Below are positions 42,213 to 52,300 of a stretch of 64,000 nt of DNA, one piece after another. A program made the translations under genes and the position numbers. Below the pieces are notes generated by a model, which did no database searches, was not told the DNA's origin, and saw nothing but the letters and a program-made list of their open reading frames with translations. This DNA comes from an uncultured Bacteroidales bacterium (GTDB lineage Bacteria > Bacteroidota > Bacteroidia > Bacteroidales > UBA932): assembly GCA_946405435.1 (NCBI GenBank), contig CAMJHF010000006.1, positions 55,973-119,972 of the forward strand, written 5' to 3'. The first letter of the stretch is position 1, and each line of letters starts with the position of its first letter.

Positions 42213-42257
42213 AAAATGACCCTGCGCTTCGGGATCGGAGTATAGGGTCATTTTTTT
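42213..42257 (+). terminator. Terminator after rpmA
   Basis: AAAATGACCCT pairs with AGGGTCATTTT, followed by a T-run. The 20-base loop itself contains a small stem. Confidence 0.92.
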
Positions 42258-42271
42258 AATTTCGAATAGTT

Positions 42272-43543
42272 ATGTTGACGCTCAAGATGCTCAGGGACGA
42301 CCCCCAGGGGGTTGTCGAAAAACTGAAAATAAAGAATTTCGATGCACAGCCCATAGTGGACAAGGTGCTGGAGCTTGATACGCTCCGCCGTAATCTGCAG
42401 ACCGAGTCCGACGCGCTGCTTGCACAGCAGAAGCAGAAGGCGGCCGAGATCGGCGCCCTCATGAAGCAGGGACTTCGCGACGAGGCCGAAAAGGCCAAGG
42501 AAGCCGTGGCCGAGCTGAAAGCCCGTTCCGGCGAGCTGCTGTCCAGGATGGACCAGGCGGCTGCCGAGATGCAGGAGAATCTGGTGCTCATGCCCAATGT
42601 GCCATGCAGTCTGGTCAAGCCCGGCAAGGGCGCCGAGGACAACGAGGTGGTCAAGATGGGCGGCCCGGAAGTAAAACTCCCCGAGGGGGCTCTGCCTCAC
42701 TGGGAGCTCGCTTCCAAGTACGATATCATCGACTTCGAACTGGGTGTCAAGATTACCGGAGCCGGCTTCCCCGTGTACAAAGGCAAGGGTGCCAAACTCC
42801 AGAGGGCTCTGATCAACTTCTTCCTCGACTGCAACACTGCAGCCGGCTACAAAGAGGTGGAGCCTCCCGTAATGGTCAACCGTGACTCAGGATTCGGCAC
42901 CGGCCAGCTCCCCGACAAGGAGGGGCAGATGTACCACGCCGAGGTGGATGACTTCTACATGGTCCCCACCGCCGAAGTGCCTGTGACCAACATCTTCCGC
43001 GACGTAATACTTCCCGCCGACAAGATTCCCCAGCGCCTCACCGCCTACACTCCCTGCTTCCGCCGCGAGGCTGGCTCGTACGGCAAGGATGTGCGCGGAC
43101 TCAACCGCCTGCATCAGTTCGACAAGGTGGAAATCGTGCGCGTCGAGAAGCCCGAAGACAGCTACAAGGCCCTGGACGAGATGGTCGCCCACGTGGAGGG
43201 GATCGTGAACAAGCTCGGCCTCAAGTACAGGATACTCCGTCTTTGCGGCGGCGACATGTCGTTCACTTCCGCCATTACTTATGACTTCGAGCTCTGGAGC
43301 GCGGCGCAGGGCCGCTGGCTCGAGATCAGCTCGGTGAGCAACTTCGAGACATTCCAGGCCAACCGTCTGCACCTGCGTTACCGTGACGATGCCGGCAAGA
43401 CCCAGCTGGCACACACCCTCAACGGCAGTTCGCTCGCCCTTCCGAGGGTGGTGGCGGCCCTGCTCGAGGACAACCAGACGCCGGACGGCATCATCATCCC
43501 CGAGATACTCCGCCCCTACACGGGCTTCGACAAGATTGATTAA
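42272..43543 (+). CDS. serS: Seryl-tRNA synthetase
   Basis: Class II synthetase of 423 residues. The N-terminal antiparallel coiled-coil arm (about 25-100, rich in Glu, Lys and Ala) reaches the tRNA-Ser variable arm. The catalytic domain has motif 2 (YTPCFRREAGSYGKDVRGLNRLHQFDKVE, about 255-283) and motif 3 (NGSSLALPRVVAALLEDNQ, about 387-405). It is 14 bases after the rpmA terminator, so it probably has its own promoter near 42260. The ruvC start lies inside its last codons. Confidence 0.96.
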   Translation: MLTLKMLRDDPQGVVEKLKIKNFDAQPIVDKVLELDTLRRNLQTESDALLAQQKQKAAEIGALMKQGLRDEAEKAKEAVAELKARSGELLSRMDQAAAEMQENLVLMPNVPCSLVKPGKGAEDNEVVKMGGPEVKLPEGALPHWELASKYDIIDFELGVKITGAGFPVYKGKGAKLQRALINFFLDCNTAAGYKEVEPPVMVNRDSGFGTGQLPDKEGQMYHAEVDDFYMVPTAEVPVTNIFRDVILPADKIPQRLTAYTPCFRREAGSYGKDVRGLNRLHQFDKVEIVRVEKPEDSYKALDEMVAHVEGIVNKLGLKYRILRLCGGDMSFTSAITYDFELWSAAQGRWLEISSVSNFETFQANRLHLRYRDDAGKTQLAHTLNGSSLALPRVVAALLEDNQTPDGIIIPEILRPYTGFDKID

Positions 43544-44093
43544 GCAGCGCACCATACTTGGCATAGATCCCGGAACCAATCTGCTTGGTTTCGGGATTGT
43601 GCGTGTGGATGCGGCAGGCAAGCCACACTATGTGGACATGGGCGTGCTAGACCTGCGCCGCGTGGACAGCAGCTATGAAAAGCTTCGCATCATTTTCGAA
43701 AAGGTAAGCGCCCTGTGCGAACTGCACCACCCCGGCGACCTGGCGATAGAATCACCTTTCTACGGCCGCAACGCCCAGGTGATATTCAAACTCGGGCGCG
43801 CCCAGGGGGCGGCTATGTCCGCGGCCCTTATTCATGATGCAGATGTGTACGAATACGCTCCGCGCAAGGCCAAGCAGGCCATCTGCGGCAACGGAGCGGC
43901 TTCCAAGGAGCAGGTGGCCCTGATGGTGGAAAAGACATTGGGCATCAATATAGACCCCGGTCATCTTGACGCCACCGACGCCCTGGCGATTGCAATGTGC
44001 CATTATTACGAGATGTCGAGTCCGTTGGCCGGCAAGGCTTCCGGCGGTTCGTGGGAGAAATTCATTGCAGCAAATCCCGACCGGATCAAATAA
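43536..44093 (+). CDS. ruvC: Holliday junction resolvase RuvC
   Basis: Endonuclease that cuts Holliday junctions, working with RuvAB. With the TTG at 43536 as start it has 185 residues. The four acidic catalytic positions are visible: LGIDPGT (Asp near 11), AIESPF (Glu near 70), and DATDALAIA (two Asp near 145-148). No ATG lies near the conserved N-terminus. The closest in-frame ATG is about 50 codons upstream inside serS. Hence a TTG start overlapping the serS stop by eight bases is the best choice. Confidence 0.88.
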   Translation: MIKQRTILGIDPGTNLLGFGIVRVDAAGKPHYVDMGVLDLRRVDSSYEKLRIIFEKVSALCELHHPGDLAIESPFYGRNAQVIFKLGRAQGAAMSAALIHDADVYEYAPRKAKQAICGNGAASKEQVALMVEKTLGINIDPGHLDATDALAIAMCHYYEMSSPLAGKASGGSWEKFIAANPDRIK

Positions 44094-44136
44094 GCTTTAA
44101 ACCTTGAAAGACATATTGCGTCTAACCAGCGTTTAT

Positions 44137-47055
44137 ATGAAACTGTTAGCTAGAATAGTGTGCTTTGCAGGGGTATTGCTCCTTGGCACCGGCGTTTTCG
44201 CCCAGAACCGCCTTACCGCGGTTCTCACCGACGAATCCAACGGAGATCCCGTGGGTTTCGCCACCGTCTCACTTACCAAGGAAGGAGCCCAGAAGCCTTC
44301 CAAGTATGTGCTCAGCGAGTCCGACGGCAAGGTGCTCATAGAGGGCATACGCCCCGGCACCTATACCTTCAAAGCCGAGATGCTCGGCTACGTGGCTTAT
44401 GAGAAGGAAGTCAAGATTCCGGACGTCAAAGACCTCGGCGAAATCAAGATGAAACTGGACCAGCAGCAGCTCGACGCCGCATCGGTGTCGGCCGTGGGCA
44501 ATCCTATAGTCATCAAGAAGGACACCATAGAGTACAACGCATCGTCGTTCAAGACCACGGAGAACGACGTCCTTGAGGACCTGCTCAAAAAGCTCCCGGG
44601 CATAGAAGTGGCCGAAGATGGCACCATAACACACAACGGCCAGACCATCAGCAAGATAACCATCGATGGCAAGACCTTCTTCCTGGACGACCCCCAGCTG
44701 GCCTCGAAGAACATTCCCGCCAAGATAATCAACAAGCTCAAAGTGGTGGACAAGAAGTCCGACCAGGCTGAGTTCACCGGCATCGACGACGGTGAGGAAG
44801 AGACGATAATCGACCTCAGCATCAAGCCCGGCATGATGAAGGGCACCTTCGGCAATGTCATGGCCGGCGGCGGTCACGACATCCCGTCCACCGACGTGCA
44901 GGGCGACTGGCGCTATCAGACTGCGGCGTTTGCAGGGAAGTTCACCGACAAAACCCAGCTTTCGTTCATCGCCAACGGCAACAATACCAACAACCGAGGT
45001 TTCAACGACCTTGCCGGTTCCATGATGGGCAGCATGCGCGGTGGCGGCGGCGGAATGGGCGGCGGCCGCGGAGGCAACAGGAACGACAACGGCATCACCA
45101 CCTCCTGGATGGGCGGAGCCAACGGTGCATGGACCCTTTTTGACAACCGCATGGACCTTGGAGGCAACTACCTCTACAGCAATACTTCCAAGTTTGTCGA
45201 GGAAGAGAGTTCGCGCACGACCTACCTTCAGGATTACAACCAGATTTATAATTCTTCCGGCACCAATGACACCCAGACCTGGGGACACCGCTTCGGAATG
45301 CGTCTGGATCACAAGTTCTCAGACAATACGTCTATCCTTTTTCAGCCGCAGGTTAACTTCGGCGGCGGCGCTTTTGCCCAGAACAGCGAATATCTGACCG
45401 ATTACGACAGGGATTCCGCCATAGAGCATATCAACTCCGGTAACTCCGTCAATTCCGGCGTGAACCACAATTTCAGCACAAGCGGCTTCGCCCTTCTGCG
45501 CCAGCGTCTGGGACGGCCAGGACGTACCCTGACCGTGATGGGCCGCTACAGTTTCTCAAACAACGACCTCAGCTCCATAAACCTGTCCAACGTGTATTCC
45601 GACTTCGTGTCCGAAGGCAATTGGGCGACGCATCAGGAGACCAACCAGAATATAGAGCAGACCAGCCGTTCCCACTCACTTTTCGGAAGGGTCACTTATA
45701 CCGAACCCATAGTGGAGCATTGGTATGTGGAAGCCAACTACGGTTATTCCTGGTCCAGGTCTCACTCCGAGAAGAATACCTACGACAACACCAACGGAGG
45801 GGCGCTCGACGAGTATTATTCCAACAGCGTCACCAATGATAACAAGCGCCACGGTTTCGGCGCAGACATACTGTACCAGCTGGAGAAGTTCCGCGCCCAG
45901 CTCGGCTTCTCCGCGCAGCCTACCAAGACCCACAACGAAACCGTACGCGCAGGCAAGATGCAGCCTTATGATGATACCCGCTGGAGATATGCCCCTACCG
46001 CCATGATGTGGTGGGAGATGGGAGAGAATGCCAACATGCGCATATTCTACCGCGGCTGGTCCAACCAGCCTTCGGTGTCGCAGCTGCTTCCCGTGCCGGA
46101 CAATACCGACCCTCTGAACATCAGTTTCGGTAATCCCTCGCTGGCACCCTACTTCAGCCACAATTTCAACGGAGACTTCAGGCTCAACAACCGCAAGACC
46201 TTCACCTCGGTGAATGCGAGGTTCAACGGAAGTTATGTCCAGGACCCCATCACCAGCGCCATCTGGTACGGCTCCAACGGCGCCCGCTATTCCATGCCTT
46301 TCAACGGCCCGTCTTCGCTCAACTTCGGCTTGAACCTGTTTGCCAACATCCCTCTGGGCAAGTCCAACTTTTCCATCGGCGAGATGGGACGCATAAGCTA
46401 CAGCAAGAATTCCTCGTTCGTGGGAGGTGAGGACGTGACCAAGCAGGTCGACAATTTCTATGATGTCACCACTGGGGATATGGACTACGAAGGCTTCCTT
46501 GCGGCTTATGCCAATGGGGACTTCAAGTTTGACGAGAACACAACCAGGACGCTGAGCGCCATGGAGCGCCTGCGCGTAACTTACCGCAGCGACGCTCTCG
46601 AAATCTCGGCGAGCGCCCGCACCAGGATAAACAAATCCTGGTACACCATTTCGGAGACTGCGGACAATACCCTCACGTTCAACAACCAGATCAGGGCCTC
46701 CGTGAACTGGACCTGGGAAGCCCCTGGCATCACCCTGAAGTCCGACTTCAACTACAACTGGTACAATGGTTACGCCAGCAACCTTAATTATAAGCCTGAG
46801 TATATTCTGAATGCTGAAATTCAGAAACTTCTGTTCAAGAAGAAAGCTACGCTGGCCCTCAAGGGCTACGACATCCTGGGACAGGCCAAGAACCTGAGCG
46901 TTTCGGACAACTCGAACTATCACTCCGAAGTGTACAACAACACTTTGGGACGATATATTATCCTTTCGCTTACATGGCGCTTCGGCAGTTTTGACCGCAA
47001 CCGCATGCGCGGTCACGGCGGTCCCGGCGGTCCCGGCGGGCGCGGTCCGAGATAG
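44137..47055 (+). CDS. Outer-membrane beta-barrel protein, TonB-receptor-like
   Basis: A 972-residue outer-membrane protein from MKLLARIVCFAGVLLLGTGVFAQ, the signal peptide. A carboxypeptidase-regulatory-like domain (about 25-115, LTAVLTDESNGDPVGFATVSL...) leads to a plug-like segment (VLEDLLKKLPGIEVAEDGTITHNG) and a long barrel. It belongs with the Bacteroidota outer-membrane beta-barrel family rather than SusC: it lacks the SusC signature and a SusD partner. A Gly/Met-rich insert near residue 295-320 and a Gly-Pro-rich tail (GHGGPGGPGGRGPR) are unusual. Ligand unknown. A terminator separates it from the sigma gene. Confidence 0.85.
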   Translation: MKLLARIVCFAGVLLLGTGVFAQNRLTAVLTDESNGDPVGFATVSLTKEGAQKPSKYVLSESDGKVLIEGIRPGTYTFKAEMLGYVAYEKEVKIPDVKDLGEIKMKLDQQQLDAASVSAVGNPIVIKKDTIEYNASSFKTTENDVLEDLLKKLPGIEVAEDGTITHNGQTISKITIDGKTFFLDDPQLASKNIPAKIINKLKVVDKKSDQAEFTGIDDGEEETIIDLSIKPGMMKGTFGNVMAGGGHDIPSTDVQGDWRYQTAAFAGKFTDKTQLSFIANGNNTNNRGFNDLAGSMMGSMRGGGGGMGGGRGGNRNDNGITTSWMGGANGAWTLFDNRMDLGGNYLYSNTSKFVEEESSRTTYLQDYNQIYNSSGTNDTQTWGHRFGMRLDHKFSDNTSILFQPQVNFGGGAFAQNSEYLTDYDRDSAIEHINSGNSVNSGVNHNFSTSGFALLRQRLGRPGRTLTVMGRYSFSNNDLSSINLSNVYSDFVSEGNWATHQETNQNIEQTSRSHSLFGRVTYTEPIVEHWYVEANYGYSWSRSHSEKNTYDNTNGGALDEYYSNSVTNDNKRHGFGADILYQLEKFRAQLGFSAQPTKTHNETVRAGKMQPYDDTRWRYAPTAMMWWEMGENANMRIFYRGWSNQPSVSQLLPVPDNTDPLNISFGNPSLAPYFSHNFNGDFRLNNRKTFTSVNARFNGSYVQDPITSAIWYGSNGARYSMPFNGPSSLNFGLNLFANIPLGKSNFSIGEMGRISYSKNSSFVGGEDVTKQVDNFYDVTTGDMDYEGFLAAYANGDFKFDENTTRTLSAMERLRVTYRSDALEISASARTRINKSWYTISETADNTLTFNNQIRASVNWTWEAPGITLKSDFNYNWYNGYASNLNYKPEYILNAEIQKLLFKKKATLALKGYDILGQAKNLSVSDNSNYHSEVYNNTLGRYIILSLTWRFGSFDRNRMRGHGGPGGPGGRGPR

Positions 47056-47060
47056 AAAAA

Positions 47061-47094
47061 AAAGATGCGGAATTTTCTTCCGCATCTTTTTTTT
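47061..47094 (+). terminator. Terminator after the beta-barrel gene
   Basis: AAAGATGCGGAA-TTTTC-TTCCGCATCTTT followed by a T-run, directly after the stop codon. Confidence 0.93.
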
Positions 47095-47097
47095 CTA

Positions 47098-47105
47098 TAT
47101 ATTTG
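47098..47105 (+). promoter_or_regulatory. -7 promoter box of the ECF sigma gene
   Basis: TATATTTG five bases before the ATG at 47111, so the transcript is close to leaderless. It excludes longer start codons for the sigma factor. The T-run of the preceding terminator lies right beside it. Confidence 0.6.
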
Positions 47106-47110
47106 TGCGA

Positions 47111-47674
47111 ATGCAAGCCGGATTAATAACACAAGTCAAGTCGGGAGACCGAATCGCCTTTGATATGCTGTGTCGGGAACGCTATGCGTCCCTGATATCC
47201 TTTGCGCGCCTTTTCCTGTCCGGCGTAAACCAGACCTGGGCCGAAGATGTGGTGCAGGATGTGCTTTTCGGCGTGTGGCAGAACCGCCGCCGCCTCCGCG
47301 AGGATGAGTCGGAACTGCAGGCCTACCTGCTTCGCGCGGTTTACAACCGGTGCATCAATTATCTCAAAAGGGCCCGGCGGTCCAATCTTTTCAACGGGGA
47401 GTACGAGGAGCGTATGCTGGCCCTGGCCGGCGACTGCTGGTCGCCGGACCGCAATCCGGTGATACGCAGCGTCTTCAATGCCGATCTCAGGGATATTATC
47501 ACCGAGGCGGTCAACAAGCTTTCCCCCCGTTGCAAAGAAGTCTTTACCCTCAGCTATATTGACAATCTGTCCAACAAAGAAATCAGCGAACGTCTGGGCA
47601 TTTCTCTCAGCACGGTCGAAAATCACATGTACATAGCCTTGCGTCAGTTGCGGGCTTCTCTGTCCGGCGTATAA
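47111..47674 (+). CDS. ECF-type RNA polymerase sigma factor
   Basis: A 187-residue sigma-70-family factor with regions 2 and 4 only. Region 2 spans about 20-90 (FARLFLSGVNQTWAEDVVQDVLFGVWQNR), and region 4 about 130-182 (LSPRCKEVFTLSYIDNLSNKEISERLGIS, then STVENHMYIALRQLR). It is followed by a FecR-type anti-sigma factor and a SusC/SusD pair, the usual arrangement in which outer-membrane ligand binding releases the sigma factor to switch on the same locus. A longer open frame overlaps the upstream terminator and is rejected. Confidence 0.94.
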   Translation: MQAGLITQVKSGDRIAFDMLCRERYASLISFARLFLSGVNQTWAEDVVQDVLFGVWQNRRRLREDESELQAYLLRAVYNRCINYLKRARRSNLFNGEYEERMLALAGDCWSPDRNPVIRSVFNADLRDIITEAVNKLSPRCKEVFTLSYIDNLSNKEISERLGISLSTVENHMYIALRQLRASLSGV

Positions 47675-47732
47675 TATATTATTTATTTTGCTTTGGGTGT
47701 TTTGCCCTCAGCTATTGTATATAATATAGAAT

Positions 47733-48692
47733 ATGCAAGAAGAATTATTGGACATATTGGTGCGGCACTCCCGGAATGCCGCAAGTCCCGACGACAAAAA
47801 AACACTGCTGAACTGGCTTGAAGAGTCGGAAGAAAACCGCCGTTTTTTCTCCCTCTTCATGGCTAATTGTTCGCTTCATGATACTATATCATCTCCCTCG
47901 TTGTACAATGATACCGAGTCCATGATTGCACGGCTCGGTGCGCGTATCGATGCGTCAGAGGCGCAGCGCCGCGCCAGGATGCCCTTCCGGGCTATAGGGT
48001 GGGCCATGGCGGCGGTGGCGGCCGTTGTGGTGGCGGTGTTCGTGTTCCGCGGCGTCGCTGCGGACAAGACGGTGCCCATCCCCATGGAGCATACGGCCAA
48101 TCTCACGGCGGAGACCATACATTTTGTTCTTGACGACGGCACGCGAGTCTATCTTCATCCCGGGGCTGAATTATCTTATAATGTAAGCACCATTGAGGAC
48201 CGCAGGGAAGTCTCCCTCAAGGGCGATGCTTATTTCGATGTCAGCCGCAACGAACTCAAGCCCTTCCTGGTGCATACGGACAACATCGGCATCAAAGTGC
48301 TCGGGACGGCTTTTTCCGTGTCGTCCTCGCCCGAGATGTCCCAGGTGGTGCTGGAGCGGGGGAGCGTGCGCCTTCTCTCGCCCGAAGGTTCCTCGATGGT
48401 TACCCTGAGTCCCAACCAGAAGGCCACCTTCAAGGCCCTTACCGGCGATGTGCGGGTAGAACCGGTTTATGCTACCGCATTTGTCACGGACAAATACAAC
48501 CTGATGTCCATAACCGATGCCACCATCGGCGAGATAACGGCCAAGTTGTCTACGATCTTCCACAAAAAGATCAGCGCCCGTGGCGGCGACGACGAGAAGC
48601 GCTACAATCTGGCTGTCCTAAAGTCGGACAAGCTGGAGGATATTCTATACATTCTGGAATACATGACCGGAGCTGAATTCACTATTTTATAA
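47733..48692 (+). CDS. FecR-family anti-sigma factor
   Basis: A 319-residue inner-membrane signalling protein. A cytoplasmic N-terminus of about 80 residues binds the sigma factor. One membrane segment lies near 86-106 (AMAAVAAVVVAVFVF). The periplasmic FecR domain follows (about 125-225, VLDDGTRVYLHPGAELSYN and KVLGTAFSVSS), and a C-terminal DUF4974-like domain ends LEDILYILEYMTGAEFTIL. The last should contact the N-terminal signalling domain of the SusC-like receptor encoded 25 bases downstream. Confidence 0.93.
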   Translation: MQEELLDILVRHSRNAASPDDKKTLLNWLEESEENRRFFSLFMANCSLHDTISSPSLYNDTESMIARLGARIDASEAQRRARMPFRAIGWAMAAVAAVVVAVFVFRGVAADKTVPIPMEHTANLTAETIHFVLDDGTRVYLHPGAELSYNVSTIEDRREVSLKGDAYFDVSRNELKPFLVHTDNIGIKVLGTAFSVSSSPEMSQVVLERGSVRLLSPEGSSMVTLSPNQKATFKALTGDVRVEPVYATAFVTDKYNLMSITDATIGEITAKLSTIFHKKISARGGDDEKRYNLAVLKSDKLEDILYILEYMTGAEFTIL

Positions 48693-48717
48693 ATAAACTA
48701 CTTCTAACCAATTAATT

Positions 48718-51700
48718 ATGAGAAAAAGAATTCTGTTGGCCCTGGGTCTGTCCCTGCTGCTCGGCCTGTTCGCGGGCTCTGCAGCCATGGCGCAGACTTC
48801 GGGGAAGCTCTACGATGTGGACCTGTCCATACCGGGAGCTACAGTGAGCTCGTTCACGGCCGCCCTCACCGGGCAGACCGGCGTGCTGTTTTCTTATGAG
48901 ACCGATCTGGCCCCCAAGTCTCTGGGGAACATTTCCATCAACCAGAACCAGGCCTCATTGGAGTCTATTCTCACAAGGGCTTTCAGCGGCAAAGGCATTG
49001 CCTGGAAGGTGGTGAACCGCACTGTGGTTCTTACCGCCGAGCAGCCGCAGGACAAGAGCTCCGTGGTGTCGGGCCGCGTGACCGACTCCAACGGAGATCC
49101 GCTGCCCGGAGCCGGCGTCATGATCAAGGGTACGACCAAAGGCACGACCACAGATGCCGACGGCCGTTATTCCCTCCCGGTCGCTCCCGGTCAGTCCCTT
49201 GAATTTACCTTCATCGGCTATGCTACTCAGGTTATTCCAGTGGCAGGCAGGGCGATTGTCAATGTCACCCTTGCCGACGACCAGAACGTGCTTGACGACG
49301 TTGTGGTGGTGGGTTACGGTACCCAGTCCCGCAAAACCTTGAGCACCGCCATCGCCAAGGTGGACGGCGACAAGCTCATGGACGCTCCTGTTTCCACGGT
49401 GGGTGACGCCCTCAAGGGAAAAGTCACCGGCCTCCGTATCGCCTCCAACAACAACCTCCCGGGCGAGAGCCCCCGTTTCCTTATCCGAGGCGGTTCATCC
49501 ATCAACCGAAGCAACGACCCTCTGTTCCTTGTGGACGGTGTGGAGCGCGGTATTGACGACTTGAACCCCAACGATATCGAGTCCATCGAAGTGCTCAAGG
49601 ACGCGGCTTCGGCAGCCATCTACGGCAGCCGTGCGTCCAACGGCGTTATCCTCGTGACCACCAAGAAGGGCAACTCCTTCAAGCAGCCCCAGGTGGTGTT
49701 CGACTCGCAGGTCGGTTTTACCTCTCCCGCACGCACATGGAGGCTGGCCAACGCCACCGAGTTCCTGACCATCGTGCGCCCCGCCGCATTCCAGGGTGCT
49801 AATTCAGCACTTATACTGAACGGCGCCAACGGTGCCGGTATAGGCAATACCGAGGCTACTTCCACCTATTCCACCCGCTATCTCAAAGCAGGCGAGGAGG
49901 TCCCGGCCGGCTATCTTACCATGGCGGACCCCATCGACCCTTCCAAGACCATCATCTACACCGACCGTAACTGGCAGAACGAGTGGTATCATCCCGCTTT
50001 CTACCACAAGCAGTACGTGGGTGTGAACGGCGGTAACAAAGATGTAAAATATGCAGCCTCAGTGGGTTACATGGGAGATGACGGCATGGTGGCCATGAGC
50101 GCCTACAAGAACTTCACGATGCACGGCAACACTGCCTTCAACGTGACCAAATGGCTTACGGCCTCCACCACTTTCGACTTCTCGAACGCCGTCAAGAACC
50201 CCATGACCAACGACTACTTCACGGTCCTCGGACGTGGTATCATGATGTCTCCTACCCACATCGGCAAGTACCCCGACGGCACCTTCGCCACCGGCGGTAC
50301 CAACAAGAACCAGCAGACAGCAGAGTTCTACGAGACCTTCTACGACCGCGAGACCCAGCGCCACAAATTCATGGGCAGCATGAACCTCAAGGCCAAGATC
50401 ACCGACTGGCTCACAGGTACCGCCCAGTATGCGCTGTACGACAACAGCTACCGCGGAAGCTACTACACCAAGGGCGAGGTCAACGGCTCTACCAACTTTG
50501 TGAGCACGGAACGCGGCACTACGGAAACCCGCACCCAGACGCAGAGGGAGAACTTCCAGGCCTACCTCACGGCTGACAAGCAGCTGGGCAAGCACCGCCT
50601 GGGCGGCACTGTCGGCTACGACTGGTCCAAGTGGCACTACTGGTATCTGAATGCAGGCAACAAAGGCTCCCTGTCCGATAAAGTGCCTATCCTCGGCTCC
50701 GGCGGTTCCAACACCGCGGGAACCATGAGCATGAGCAACCAGGATTACGAGACTGCGCTTATTTCTTACTTCGGACGTTTGAATTACAACTACGCCGACC
50801 GCTACATCCTGTCCGCCACGTTCCGCGCCGACGGCAGCTCGCTCTTCCTGGGCGAAAACAAGTGGGGCTATTTCCCCTCTGTATCTGCCGCGTGGGTAAT
50901 CAGCGAGGAGCCTTTCTTCAATGTGAGCAAAGACAAGGTGAACATGCTCAAGCTGCGTGCTTCCTACGGTCAGACCGGTAACAACGACATTTCCCGTACC
51001 GACCCTCTGGGAGCCTATGCTGCCAGTACATACGATGTTTACAACGTGCTGCTGCCTTCCAAGATGGTCAACACCGGCCTTAAGTGGGAGACCACCACGC
51101 AGTTCGACCTTGGTGTGGACGTGGGCCTTTTCAACGACCGCGTTCGCATCATCGCCGACTACTACGACAAGGTGACAAGTGACCTTATCTACGGCATCAC
51201 ACTTCCCGATACAGGCCAGATAGGCAGCGTCAACGCCAATGTGGGCAGCGTGCGTTTCTGGGGTGCCGAGCTCGAACTGCACACGGTCAACATCCAGAAG
51301 CGCAACTTCTCCTGGGAGACCGACTTCACTTATTCTTATTCCCGCAACGTGGTCCTTTCACTGCCCGACGAGTACAAATACCAGCTCAAGGACATGGACG
51401 GCAACCTGCTTTACAACGAGGCAGGCGAGCCCGTTTACGGCTGGCGCATAGGCGGCACTACGACCGCCAGCGGCTATCGCTTCGGCGGTACTGCGGTGGG
51501 CGAGCCTCTGGGCCGCATCTGGGGCTACAAGGTGGCCGGCATACTGCAGACCGACGAAGAGGCTGCAGCCGCATACTATGACACCCAGTCTCACGGCTAC
51601 CGCCGTGGCGACGGCCAGTCCATCCAGGGACGCAAGGATGCCGGCGACTTTGAGTGGCTCAACCGCTACGGCACGTCCAAGACTGCCGACGGAGCCGAGC

Positions 51701-52293
51701 AGATCGACGGTCAGGACATGTTCCTGCTGGGCAACGTCATGCCTCACTCCACCGGCGGTATAAACAATACCATCCGCTGGAACAGGCTCACCTTCAACAT
51801 CTATTTCGATTATGCCCTGGGTCACAGCATCTACAACTACATGAAGACGCGTATGCTCCAGAACACCCTTGGCAACTGTAACTCCAACCTGGATGTGAAC
51901 CTCATCTCCGGATGCTGGCGCAGGCCGGGCGACACCAACGCCCAATGGGCCCGCTTCTTCCCCAATGATGCCGACTTCGGCAACCGCAACTACTCACGTG
52001 CCTCCAGCTTCAACGTGGAGAACGCCAGCTACCTTTGCCTTCGCGACGCTTCCCTTTACTACGACCTTCCCGACAAATGGGCAAAGGCCATAGCCATGAA
52101 GAAGATCACCGTCGGCGTCACCGGCAATACCCTCTGGTACTTCACCCGCCTCTCCGGAGCCATCAGCCCCGAGACCGGTATCAGTACCGACTCCGATTCC
52201 AACATGTACTCTTCGGTGCAGATGGGTTCGGCGACCTCCAACATCATGCCGGCCGCCCGCAAGGTGCTGTTCAATCTTAAGTTAACATTCTAA
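48718..52293 (+). CDS. SusC-type TonB-dependent receptor with signalling (STN) domain
   Basis: A 1191-residue outer-membrane transporter. After the signal peptide (about 1-26) come a secretin/TonB N-terminal domain (about 30-105) that signals to FecR, a carboxypeptidase-regulatory-like domain (about 118-200, VSGRVTDSNGDPLPGAGVMI), and a plug. The plug holds the SusC signature FLVDGVERGIDDLNPNDIES and KDAASAAIYGSRASNGVILV (about 275-315). The barrel ends KVLFNLKLTF. Presence of STN fits regulation by the sigma/FecR pair. The ligand is inferred from neighbours to involve glycerophosphodiesters. Confidence 0.95.
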   Translation: MRKRILLALGLSLLLGLFAGSAAMAQTSGKLYDVDLSIPGATVSSFTAALTGQTGVLFSYETDLAPKSLGNISINQNQASLESILTRAFSGKGIAWKVVNRTVVLTAEQPQDKSSVVSGRVTDSNGDPLPGAGVMIKGTTKGTTTDADGRYSLPVAPGQSLEFTFIGYATQVIPVAGRAIVNVTLADDQNVLDDVVVVGYGTQSRKTLSTAIAKVDGDKLMDAPVSTVGDALKGKVTGLRIASNNNLPGESPRFLIRGGSSINRSNDPLFLVDGVERGIDDLNPNDIESIEVLKDAASAAIYGSRASNGVILVTTKKGNSFKQPQVVFDSQVGFTSPARTWRLANATEFLTIVRPAAFQGANSALILNGANGAGIGNTEATSTYSTRYLKAGEEVPAGYLTMADPIDPSKTIIYTDRNWQNEWYHPAFYHKQYVGVNGGNKDVKYAASVGYMGDDGMVAMSAYKNFTMHGNTAFNVTKWLTASTTFDFSNAVKNPMTNDYFTVLGRGIMMSPTHIGKYPDGTFATGGTNKNQQTAEFYETFYDRETQRHKFMGSMNLKAKITDWLTGTAQYALYDNSYRGSYYTKGEVNGSTNFVSTERGTTETRTQTQRENFQAYLTADKQLGKHRLGGTVGYDWSKWHYWYLNAGNKGSLSDKVPILGSGGSNTAGTMSMSNQDYETALISYFGRLNYNYADRYILSATFRADGSSLFLGENKWGYFPSVSAAWVISEEPFFNVSKDKVNMLKLRASYGQTGNNDISRTDPLGAYAASTYDVYNVLLPSKMVNTGLKWETTTQFDLGVDVGLFNDRVRIIADYYDKVTSDLIYGITLPDTGQIGSVNANVGSVRFWGAELELHTVNIQKRNFSWETDFTYSYSRNVVLSLPDEYKYQLKDMDGNLLYNEAGEPVYGWRIGGTTTASGYRFGGTAVGEPLGRIWGYKVAGILQTDEEAAAAYYDTQSHGYRRGDGQSIQGRKDAGDFEWLNRYGTSKTADGAEQIDGQDMFLLGNVMPHSTGGINNTIRWNRLTFNIYFDYALGHSIYNYMKTRMLQNTLGNCNSNLDVNLISGCWRRPGDTNAQWARFFPNDADFGNRNYSRASSFNVENASYLCLRDASLYYDLPDKWAKAIAMKKITVGVTGNTLWYFTRLSGAISPETGISTDSDSNMYSSVQMGSATSNIMPAARKVLFNLKLTF

Positions 52294-52300
52294 GGAGGAC

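Noticed and set aside
45676..47085. A 469-codon minus-strand open frame
   Set aside because: Antisense of the beta-barrel gene with no recognisable motif.
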